Below, in pieces: positions 1 to 5,039 of a DNA stretch of 5,146 nucleotides (positions within the stretch are counted from its first letter, which is position 1; each line of letters starts with the position of its first letter). Source of the DNA: Flavobacteriaceae bacterium TMED68. GTDB taxonomy: Bacteria > Bacteroidota > Bacteroidia > Flavobacteriales > Flavobacteriaceae. The stretch covers positions 6,667 through 11,812 of the forward strand of contig NHDV01000026.1 in the NCBI GenBank assembly GCA_002167525.1, read 5' to 3'. The translations under genes were made by a program, and so were the position numbers. Below the pieces are notes generated by a model. That model saw nothing but the letters and a program-made list of their open reading frames with translations. It did not search any database and was not told the DNA's origin.

Positions 1-3
1 TAG

Positions 4-76
4 TGACTTGGCTGGGTCTCGAACCCAGGACCCTCTCCTTAAAAGGGAGATGCTCTACCAACTGAGCTACCAAGTC
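4..76 (-). tRNA. tRNA-Lys(TTT), promoter-distal copy
   Basis: On the minus strand this folds into a complete cloverleaf of 73 bases. The acceptor stem is GACTTGG/CCAAGTC with seven Watson-Crick pairs. U8 and A9 are followed by the D stem GCTC/GAGC with loop AGTTGGTA, the anticodon stem TCTCC/GGAGA with loop CTTTTAA (anticodon TTT, lysine), a five-base variable loop GGGTC, and the T stem CTGGG/CCCAG with loop TTCGAGA. The discriminator is A and the CCA tail is not encoded. It lies ten bases downstream of the other copy and is probably cotranscribed with it. No terminator is visible before the window edge. Confidence 0.97.
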
Positions 77-86
77 AAATTAATAG

Positions 87-159
87 TGATTCGGCTGGGT
101 CTCGAACCCAGGACCCTCTCCTTAAAAGGGAGATGCTCTACCAACTGAGCTACCGAATC
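87..159 (-). tRNA. tRNA-Lys(TTT), promoter-proximal copy
   Basis: This is a second complete 73-base cloverleaf on the minus strand. Its body is identical to that of the neighbouring copy, including the CTTTTAA anticodon loop (anticodon TTT, lysine) and the TTCGAGA T loop. The acceptor stem is GATTCGG/CCGAATC. It differs from the other copy at positions 3 and 5, and both changes are matched on the opposite strand at positions 70 and 68, so pairing is kept. The discriminator is A and CCA is not encoded. It is the first gene after the putative promoter at 171-178. Confidence 0.97.
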
Positions 160-170
160 TTTAAAGGCTG

Positions 171-178
171 CAAATATA
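171..178 (-). promoter_or_regulatory. Putative -7 box of the tRNA-Lys promoter
   Basis: The minus strand reads TATATTTG, a full match to the Bacteroidota -7 consensus TAnnTTTG. It ends 11 bases before the mature 5' end of the first tRNA, which suits a short trimmed leader. No clear TTTG (-33 box) lies at the expected distance near 198-201. The call rests on the -7 match and position, and such motifs also arise by chance in AT-rich DNA. The rest of the gap up to 238 holds no gene and no convincing promoter for aroK. Confidence 0.55.
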
Positions 179-238
179 ATATCAAATATGAACTTATCAT
201 TCTCATTTAATATAAATTTACGTTGTTTTTAAAATTTT

Positions 239-769
239 ATGAACTTTTCAAAAATCATTCTGGTAGGCTATATGGCATCTGGTAAATCTGCTGTTGGTAA
301 AAAGTTGCACGAGTTGTTAAAATATGATTATTATGATCTGGATAATTTTATAGAGACAATTTATGACACAACCATAGAAAATATTTTTAAATCAAAAGGA
401 GAACTTTATTTTAGAGAAATAGAGCGCAAGTCTTTAGAAAAAATTATCAGAAAAAAAAAGAACCTGATAATTTCATTAGGAGGTGGAACACCATGTTATT
501 ATAACACTATTGATTTCATAAACTCATTTTACGATACAAAAACCTTCTTTTTACAAACAACAGTGAATACAATTTTCAATCGTCTTAAGAATTCAAAAAC
601 AAAAAGACCTTTGATTTCTCACTTAAATACTGAATTGGAAATTAAAGAGTTCATAGGGAAACACTTATTGGAAAGAAACCACTTTTATGAAAAGTCTTTA
701 AAAAAAATTTATACTGATAATAAAACAATCTTAAATATTGCTAATGAGATACTTAACTTTTTAGGTTAA
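239..769 (+). CDS. aroK: Shikimate kinase
   Basis: The 176-residue protein phosphorylates shikimate to shikimate 3-phosphate with ATP, the fifth step of the shikimate pathway, in the cytoplasm. It has the usual single-domain length for shikimate kinase. Visible motifs are the Walker A loop GYMASGKS (10-17), the shikimate-binding aspartate in DLD (33-35), YFREIE with the substrate-binding arginine R59, SLGGGTP (79-85), the lid arginine in KRPL (R123) and ERNHFYE (145-151) with the late conserved arginine R146. The ATG start places the P-loop ten residues in, as is normal; there is no Shine-Dalgarno sequence, which is common in this phylum. It is divergent from the tRNA genes, and its last nine bases overlap the end of the opposite-strand phosphoribosyltransferase gene. 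Its promoter is not clear. The nearest -7-like string, TAAATTTA at 213-220, lacks the final G. Confidence 0.95.
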   Translation: MNFSKIILVGYMASGKSAVGKKLHELLKYDYYDLDNFIETIYDTTIENIFKSKGELYFREIERKSLEKIIRKKKNLIISLGGGTPCYYNTIDFINSFYDTKTFFLQTTVNTIFNRLKNSKTKRPLISHLNTELEIKEFIGKHLLERNHFYEKSLKKIYTDNKTILNIANEILNFLG

Positions 770-1264
770 AAAAATCCCTGGGTCCGGCCCATCTAAAATT
801 ACGCTAATGTGTTCATTCATCGTTGTTGCTAATGAAATACCTTTAAAATCGACTTTTACGGGAAATTTTTTATGATTTCTATTAACCATTACTGCAGTTT
901 TTATAGATTTAACGGGAACCTTTAAAAAATAGGATACAGCGTACATTAAAGTGCTACCAGTATTTAATACATCGTCAACAACTACAACTGAGCTGTGTTT
1001 TAAAATACTTATGGGTTTATCTGAGTTAACATTATTCAACGGATTTTTTTTGTCAATATTTAGTGTTATAAATTCAACCTTAATCTTACTGATTGAGTTT
1101 AATGATTTTCCAATTAATGAACTGAGAACTTCTCCTTTCTTACCAATGCCAACAATAAATACTGTATCCTCCTCAAAATTACTTTCATAAATCTGATACG
1201 CAATTCTATCAATACTTAAATAAATATCATTTAAATCTTTAATCTTACTTCCGGTTGATTCCAT
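761..1264 (-). CDS. PyrR-like phosphoribosyltransferase family protein
   Basis: This 167-residue cytoplasmic protein has a type I phosphoribosyltransferase fold. The PRPP-binding signature VVVVDDVLNTGST lies at 93-105, with the two acidic residues D97 and D98. A pyrophosphate-loop candidate GIGKKG lies at 39-44. The segment VNRNHKKFPVKVDFKG (127-142) resembles the region after the PRPP loop in PyrR, the pyrimidine-operon attenuator and uracil phosphoribosyltransferase, so PyrR is the closest family I can name. Its real substrate and any RNA-binding role cannot be read from the sequence, and no pyrimidine genes are nearby. It lies 23 bases downstream of the S4-domain gene on the same strand and is probably cotranscribed with it. 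Its stop codon lies within the last codons of convergent aroK. The ATG start follows an AT-rich stretch with no ribosome binding site. Confidence 0.85.
   Translation of the reverse strand: MESTGSKIKDLNDIYLSIDRIAYQIYESNFEEDTVFIVGIGKKGEVLSSLIGKSLNSISKIKVEFITLNIDKKNPLNNVNSDKPISILKHSSVVVVDDVLNTGSTLMYAVSYFLKVPVKSIKTAVMVNRNHKKFPVKVDFKGISLATTMNEHISVILDGPDPGIFLT
768..791 (-). terminator. Weak candidate terminator inside the last codons of the phosphoribosyltransferase gene
   Basis: On the minus strand, TGGG (791-788) can pair with CCCA (782-779) around a five-base loop CCGGA. This is followed by GGGA and a run of seven T (774-768). The order of hairpin then T-tract fits an intrinsic terminator for the leftward S4/phosphoribosyltransferase unit. 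The stem has only four pairs and sits four bases from the T-tract, so it would be weak. It would also lie within the coding sequence, before the stop codon. Confidence 0.2.
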
Positions 1265-1287
1265 TATTTAATATTATGCTAATTATG

Positions 1288-1656
1288 TTAGTTTTTCTTA
1301 TCAAAATCATCAATTTTTCTGCGCTCTTTTTTTGTAGGTCTCCCTTTTCCAGGACTTCGTTGTATTTTGAATGAAAGTTTTTTAAGATTTTCTTTCTCCA
1401 ATAAATAACTTTCGGTAGTTTCTTTGAGATAAAGATTTACAAATTTCGGACCCATTCGGGTGATAGGAAAACCAATAATTTTATATTTATGCCAGACTTG
1501 ATTTTTTCTTATCTGTAATATGTCGCTGATCATAACTTCTTTAGATGGCTTAACAGATTTGTTATTGATTTTGATATCACCTTTTTTACATCCAGAGGTA
1601 GCTAAATTTCTTGATTTGAATTGTCGTACACACCACAAAAATTGATCAATACGCAT
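1288..1656 (-). CDS. S4-domain RNA-binding protein, Hsp15/HslR type
   Basis: This is a 122-residue basic cytoplasmic protein. The S4 RNA-binding domain occupies about residues 1-50, starting with the typical MRIDQFLWCVRQFKSR and continuing through ATSGCKKGDIKINN and VKPSKEV. The C-terminal tail is lysine- and arginine-rich, with GKGRPTKKERRKIDDF (103-118), as in Bacteroidota homologues. In E. coli, Hsp15 binds stalled 50S ribosomal subunits that still carry a nascent chain. The same role here is an inference from the family. The start is well supported, since homologues begin M-R-(I/L)-D. Its ATG at 1656-1654 overlaps, on the opposite strand, the first ATG of the FKBP lipoprotein gene. A good Bacteroidota promoter lies just upstream (1683-1716). 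The phosphoribosyltransferase gene follows after 23 bases. Confidence 0.92.
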   Translation of the reverse strand: MRIDQFLWCVRQFKSRNLATSGCKKGDIKINNKSVKPSKEVMISDILQIRKNQVWHKYKIIGFPITRMGPKFVNLYLKETTESYLLEKENLKKLSFKIQRSPGKGRPTKKERRKIDDFDKKN

Positions 1657-2491
1657 GCTTAAAACTTTATTAAGAAAGTTCTCAAAAATAAAGAAAATTG
1701 TATCTTGGGCATCAAAAATTAGTGTATTCTTGAAAAAAATATCTTTTTGTTTTATTGTAGTTTTAATTTCACTTTATTCATGCAAGAAAGAAGAAGAAAT
1801 TGTACCTCCAAGAGATGTTGCAGAGCAAGTATCTGAGGAGGAAATTAAATTAGAGCAGTTTTTATCTTCACATTTTTATAATTATGAACAGTTTGAATCT
1901 AGTGATATCCCACTTGAAATATCTATTGATACGATAACTTTCCCAAACCAGGAAAAAACAGCACTAATCAATCAAGTAATAAAACAATTTGTAAAAGTGA
2001 AGACTTCAAGTGGTGATTTAATTGATCATCCGATTTATACTCTTATTGCAAAAGAAGGATCAGGCCAATCACCTTCAAGAGCTGATTCAACTTACGTCTC
2101 ATATAAGGGTATGTTATTAAGCAAAAGTCAATTTGATAGCTCCTTAGAACCAATTTGGTTTGATTTAACAGCTGTAGTAAGAGGATTTAGAGAAGGGCTT
2201 GGACTCTTTAAATCAGGTGAGTTTACTGTTGATCAAAATAATGTAGCAACATTTTCTAATTATGGCCAAGGAATAATTTTTATGCCTTCAGGACTTGGAT
2301 ACTATAATAATAATTCGGGTTCTATTCCAGAATACTCACCTCTAATTTTTATAATCAATCTTTATTTAGTAAAAAAAACAGATCATGATGGAGATGGTAT
2401 ACTTTCAGGTCTTGAGTATGACAATGATGGGGATGGTTTACCGGACGACTCTGACGAAGACGGATTGGCCGACTACCTTGACGCAGATTAA
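1655..2491 (+). CDS. Lipoprotein FKBP-type peptidyl-prolyl isomerase with calcium-binding tail
   Basis: The product is a cell-envelope lipoprotein that should catalyse proline cis-trans isomerisation. A hydrophobic signal segment ends in the lipobox LYSC (C43), followed by charged KKEEE. The FKBP domain spans about 115-240: YVSYKGML (147-154), FDSS (160-163), VVRGFREGL (174-182), MPSGLGYY (210-217) and IPEYSPLIFIINL (224-236). The conserved aromatic and acidic residues Y150, F160, D161, Y216 and F232 are present. The tail (243-278) has three DxDxDG-type loops (D243, D256, D265), as in thrombospondin type 3 or EF-hand-like repeats. From ATG 1655 the signal peptide is unusually long (42 residues). 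An in-frame TTG at 1730 would give a normal 17-residue signal and clear the opposing promoter, so I favour that as the true start. GldI, the gliding-motility FKBP lipoprotein, is a relative, but the tail argues for a different paralogue. The gene abuts the convergent barrel gene with no spacer. Confidence 0.88.
   Translation: MLKTLLRKFSKIKKIVSWASKISVFLKKISFCFIVVLISLYSCKKEEEIVPPRDVAEQVSEEEIKLEQFLSSHFYNYEQFESSDIPLEISIDTITFPNQEKTALINQVIKQFVKVKTSSGDLIDHPIYTLIAKEGSGQSPSRADSTYVSYKGMLLSKSQFDSSLEPIWFDLTAVVRGFREGLGLFKSGEFTVDQNNVATFSNYGQGIIFMPSGLGYYNNNSGSIPEYSPLIFIINLYLVKKTDHDGDGILSGLEYDNDGDGLPDDSDEDGLADYLDAD
1683..1716 (-). promoter_or_regulatory. Promoter of the S4/phosphoribosyltransferase unit
   Basis: On the minus strand, TTTG (1716-1713) is followed after 22 bases by TATTTTTG (1690-1683), a full match to the Bacteroidota -7 consensus TAnnTTTG. 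The predicted transcription start is near 1677-1679, leaving a leader of about 20 bases before the S4 ATG at 1656. The spacer is at the long end of the usual range. The whole site lies inside the N-terminal extension of the rightward lipoprotein gene if that gene starts at 1655. Confidence 0.6.
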
Positions 2492-3085
2492 TTATAACTT
2501 ATATGAAATTCCAATACTCCAGATATTTGATTGGAGATCAACAGTGCCATTTATGGGTATATTATTTTTTTCTAATAAATATAATTCATTTGAATTTAAA
2601 CCTCTATCATATCTAATATCAGCATTTAATGGACCTAAATGTAATCGAATTCCTAAATGAATACCTAAATCAGCATTCTGTTGAATTTCAGATATAATTA
2701 TTTCATCAGTTTTAGGATTGAAATTATATTGTAAATTAGGTCCGCCAAAAGCGCTAAGTATAGGTATAAACTTAAATCCTATAGAAACTGGTATTTCTAA
2801 TTTAGATTGATTCAGTCTTAAAGAATTGAAATTCCTATTTTGAAGTGAAAATTGCAACTCAGGTCTTAAGTAAAAGAAGAATAATTTTAATGAAGCGTAT
2901 CCTCCAAAAAAATATCCTGTGAGATTCTCTTTTAGATTTTCTGATGAGGTTAAATCAATAACGGCGTCTTCTATTTGACCAGAGGCAGTCATATTTATAC
3001 CACCTTTAATACCATATTCGAGTTGAGCAAAAGTTATTGTTGGTGACAAAATTAACAAATAGAAATATTTTTTAATTTGATTCAT
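2492..3085 (-). CDS. PorT-like outer-membrane beta-barrel protein
   Basis: This 197-residue protein has a typical signal peptide: MNQIKKYF, then a hydrophobic core, with likely cleavage after TFA (residue 20) before Q. The mature protein starts LEYGIKGGIN, the usual first strand of the small Bacteroidota outer-membrane barrel family (PorT-like). Alternating polar and hydrophobic strands follow: FGGYASLKLFF, YLRPELQFSLQ, LEIPVSIGFKF, LGIHLGIRLHLG and ADIRYDRGLN. The C-terminal strand SIGISYKL ends in a hydrophobic residue, as expected for insertion into the outer membrane. Its function is unknown; size and pattern suggest about eight strands. It starts ten bases after the transketolase C-subunit stop on the same strand, so it is probably the third gene of that operon. 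I see no promoter of its own. It ends directly against the FKBP gene. Confidence 0.85.
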   Translation of the reverse strand: MNQIKKYFYLLILSPTITFAQLEYGIKGGINMTASGQIEDAVIDLTSSENLKENLTGYFFGGYASLKLFFFYLRPELQFSLQNRNFNSLRLNQSKLEIPVSIGFKFIPILSAFGGPNLQYNFNPKTDEIIISEIQQNADLGIHLGIRLHLGPLNADIRYDRGLNSNELYLLEKNNIPINGTVDLQSNIWSIGISYKL

Positions 3086-3095
3086 ATTATACTGC

Positions 3096-4049
3096 TTAAA
3101 GACGTTTTTTTAATTCTAAAACTTTTTGAATAATAGCGTCTTTATTTAATCCATATTTTGCCATTAGTTCTGCAGGTGTGCCAGATTCGCCAAAAGTATC
3201 TTGTGTAGCTACAAATTCCATGGGAATTGGGTATTTTGCGGCCAGTAAACCTGAAATACTTTCACCTAGGCCACCTATATAGTTATGTTCTTCAGCGCTT
3301 ACAATACATCCTGTTTTTTTTACTGATTCTAATATAATTTTTTCATCTAGTGGTTTTATAGTATGTATGTTAATAACCTCTGAGTCAACTCCATATTTTT
3401 TTAATTCAATAGAGGCCTCAAGGGCTTCCCAAACAAGGTGACCTGTTGCTACAATTGTTACATCAGAACCTGGTTTTAGAAGTATACCTTCGCCTATTTT
3501 AAAACCAAGATCATTTGTTGTAAAATTAGGAACAGAAGGACGTCCAAAACGCAAATAAACAGGACCGTTATATTTAGCTATAGCTAAAGTGGCAAGTTTT
3601 GTCTGGTTGTAATCACAAGGATTAATTACCACCATTCCAGGAATCATTTTCATTAATCCAATATCCTCGAGTATTTGGTGTGTAGCTCCATCTTCCCCTA
3701 GGGTTATGCCAGCGTGTGAGGCACATATTTTAACATTTTTGTTTGAATATGCGATAGACTGTCTTATTTGGTCGTAAACTCGTCCTGTTGAAAAATTAGC
3801 AAATGTACCGGTAAATGGAATTTTACCACCAATTGTCAAACCAGCTGCAATCCCCATCATATTTGCCTCAGCTATGCCAACCTGAAAAAAACGAGTAGGA
3901 TTTTCATCGATAAATGTTTGCATCTTTAAAGATCCAACAAGATCTGCACATAGCGCAATTACATTGGGATTAATTCTTCCTAATTCAGCCAACCCTTGTC
4001 CAAAACCTGAACGGGTGTCATTATTTCCCAAATTTGAAAATACTTTCAT
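3096..4049 (-). CDS. tkt: Transketolase, C-terminal subunit
   Basis: This 317-residue protein supplies the pyrimidine-binding (Pyr) and C-terminal domains of a split transketolase. Together with the upstream subunit it should move two-carbon ketol units between sugar phosphates in the non-oxidative pentose phosphate pathway. The catalytic glutamate that activates thiamine diphosphate lies in [10 protein letters not shown] (E61). [15 protein letters not shown] (111-125) carries the substrate-contact histidine region, and YLRFGRPS follows at the end of the Pyr domain. The transketolase C-terminal domain begins with the segment around [20 protein letters not shown] and ends near KKRL. The family also includes DXP synthase and 2-oxo acid dehydrogenase E1-beta, but the pairing with the N-terminal gene and the GEDGATHQ motif point to transketolase. 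It starts 13 bases after its partner with no visible ribosome binding site; the barrel protein gene follows ten bases downstream. Confidence 0.95.
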   Translation of the reverse strand: MKVFSNLGNNDTRSGFGQGLAELGRINPNVIALCADLVGSLKMQTFIDENPTRFFQVGIAEANMMGIAAGLTIGGKIPFTGTFANFSTGRVYDQIRQSIAYSNKNVKICASHAGITLGEDGATHQILEDIGLMKMIPGMVVINPCDYNQTKLATLAIAKYNGPVYLRFGRPSVPNFTTNDLGFKIGEGILLKPGSDVTIVATGHLVWEALEASIELKKYGVDSEVINIHTIKPLDEKIILESVKKTGCIVSAEEHNYIGGLGESISGLLAAKYPIPMEFVATQDTFGESGTPAELMAKYGLNKDAIIQKVLELKKRL

Positions 4050-4062
4050 TTAGATTTTGTAA

Positions 4063-4908
4063 TTAATAATCACCAAGAGTTTCTTTATTTTGACTTAATG
4101 CGATTGATAATTGTTCATCATTTGGAGCTTTTCCATGCCAGGCATGTGTATGCATCATAAAGTCAACGCCATTTCCCATTTCTGTTTTCATCAAAAGTAC
4201 AATAGGTTTTTTAAGGCCAAGATCTGATTTAGCAAGCTCAATTTTTTTAATGAGCAGAGAAATGGAATTTCCATTTTCAATCTCATGAACTTGCCAACCA
4301 AAAGCAATAAACTTATCTTTTAAACTTCCCATTGGAAGTACATCATCAGTATTTCCATCAATTTGTTTGCCATTTAAGTCAATTATCGCGATTAAATTAT
4401 CTACTTTTTTAGCTGCGGCAAACATAATAGCTTCCCAATTTTGTCCTTCCTGTAATTCACCATCACCCATAAGTACGTAAATAGTTTTTGGATCGTTATT
4501 TAATTTTTTTGACAATGCAGCTCCAACTGCAACTGAGAGGCCTTGTCCTAGTGAGCCTGATGCAACTCTAATCCCAGGAAGTCCTTCATGAGTCGTTGGG
4601 TGTCCCTGCAACCTTGAATTAATATGCCTAAAAGAGTTAAGTTCCTTTAAAGGAAAAAATCCTTTTCTAGCTAGCACACTATAGAAGACTGGTGATATGT
4701 GTCCGTTTGATAAAAAGAACAAATCTTCGTTTTTTCCATCCATGGAGAATGGAAGATTAAATTCCATTTGATCAAAGTAGAGGACAACAAAAAACTCGGC
4801 GCAACCCAGTGAACCCCCAGGATGTCCTGAGTTTACTTTATGAACCATCCTAAGAATATCTCTTCTAACTTGAATTGTTAAACTTTCTAAAAAATTTAAA
4901 TCTGGCAT
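4063..4908 (-). CDS. tkt: Transketolase, N-terminal (thiamine diphosphate-binding) subunit
   Basis: This 281-residue protein (from the start chosen here) is the PP domain of a split transketolase. Motifs are SGHPGG (27-32), LSNGH (66-70), GHPT (102-105), SGSLGQG (117-123) and the thiamine diphosphate motif GDGE (148-151) through N179, where G148-D149-G150 and N179 bind Mg2+-diphosphate. Near the end come TEMGNGV and AWHG. With the 317-residue partner the total is 598 residues, slightly shorter than one-chain transketolases. I chose the ATG at 4908 (MPDLNFLESL). An in-frame ATG at 4944 would add MIMLLLKLNLFF, but those codons are occupied by the promoter at 4915-4945, and the extra hydrophobic stretch does not belong to a cytoplasmic enzyme. 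It is the first gene of a three-gene operon with the C-subunit and a barrel protein, and is divergent from tgt. Confidence 0.94.
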   Translation of the reverse strand: MPDLNFLESLTIQVRRDILRMVHKVNSGHPGGSLGCAEFFVVLYFDQMEFNLPFSMDGKNEDLFFLSNGHISPVFYSVLARKGFFPLKELNSFRHINSRLQGHPTTHEGLPGIRVASGSLGQGLSVAVGAALSKKLNNDPKTIYVLMGDGELQEGQNWEAIMFAAAKKVDNLIAIIDLNGKQIDGNTDDVLPMGSLKDKFIAFGWQVHEIENGNSISLLIKKIELAKSDLGLKKPIVLLMKTEMGNGVDFMMHTHAWHGKAPNDEQLSIALSQNKETLGDY

Positions 4909-4914
4909 AAAAAA

Positions 4915-4945
4915 CAAATTTAACTTAAGTAAAAGCATTATCAAA
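4915..4945 (-). promoter_or_regulatory. Promoter of the transketolase operon
   Basis: On the minus strand, TTTG (4945-4942) is followed by exactly 19 bases and then TAAATTTG (4922-4915). This matches both boxes of the Bacteroidota vegetative promoter with ideal spacing. Six T follow, and then the ATG at 4908. The expected start of transcription therefore falls zero to about three bases before the ATG, implying a leaderless or nearly leaderless mRNA. The site also decides the start codon: the upstream ATG at 4944 would not be transcribed from here. A perfect palindrome ACTTAAGT (4923-4930) lies in the spacer; its meaning is unknown. Confidence 0.78.
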
Positions 4946-5025
4946 GGTCAATTTCTAAATTTTCTTATGATATTTCATTAAGTAATTAACAATCATAACT
5001 TCAATTAATTTTTTTTTTAAGACAC

Positions 5026-5033
5026 TATATTTG
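5026..5033 (+). promoter_or_regulatory. Putative -7 box of the tgt promoter
   Basis: TATATTTG is a full match to the Bacteroidota -7 consensus and ends six bases before the tgt ATG, the same spacing as in the divergent transketolase promoter. No clear TTTG is seen at the -33 position; the region near 5002-5006 reads CAATT. A run of ten T (5009-5018) occupies the spacer. The rest of the divergent intergenic region (4946-5025) is AT-rich and shows no gene or RNA structure. Confidence 0.55.
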
Positions 5034-5039
5034 CAACTA

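Larger units (their letters stand above)
1..159 (-). repeat. Tandem 83-base repeat carrying two tRNA-Lys genes
   Basis: Two near-identical units lie head to tail with a period of 83 bases. Each begins on the plus strand with TAGT (1-4 and 84-87), followed by a tRNA gene. The ten-base spacer between the tRNAs (77-86) is AT-rich. The 58-base tRNA cores (12-69 and 95-152) are identical; only the acceptor stems differ. This looks like a local duplication of one tRNA gene. The window opens inside the same TAGT motif, so a further copy beyond the left edge is possible but cannot be seen. Confidence 0.8.

Noticed and set aside
1..160. CRISPR-like or other direct repeat array
   Set aside because: The repeated unit is fully explained by two tRNA-Lys cloverleafs. 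There are only two units and no variable spacers.
951..1190. Open reading frame of 79 codons on the plus strand
   Set aside because: It lies entirely antisense within the well-supported phosphoribosyltransferase gene. Its translation is low-complexity (Ser, Thr and Leu-rich) with no motif, as expected from a shadow frame.
2441..2488. GC-rich patch as a horizontally acquired insertion
   Set aside because: It continues the reading frame and the aspartate-rich motif without a break, and has no flanking repeats. It is reported as a codon-use oddity, not as foreign DNA.
2385..2660. Open reading frame of 91 codons on the plus strand
   Set aside because: It is out of frame with the calcium-binding tail of the FKBP gene and runs antisense into the barrel gene. 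The repeated Met, Thr and Asp pattern comes from shifted DxDxDG codons.
3096..4908. Transketolase broken by a frameshift
   Set aside because: The two parts have a clean stop and start, a 13-base gap and complete domains. Separate N- and C-terminal transketolase subunits are a normal arrangement in Bacteroidota and other groups.
4923..4930. Palindrome ACTTAAGT in the transketolase promoter as a repressor operator
   Set aside because: Eight-base AT-rich palindromes are frequent in DNA of this composition. No second copy or known regulator site supports it.
4909..4944. Upstream ATG at 4944 as the transketolase N-subunit start
   Set aside because: The 12 extra residues are encoded by the promoter boxes themselves and by AT-rich DNA. 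The family start fits MPDLNFLESL at 4908.
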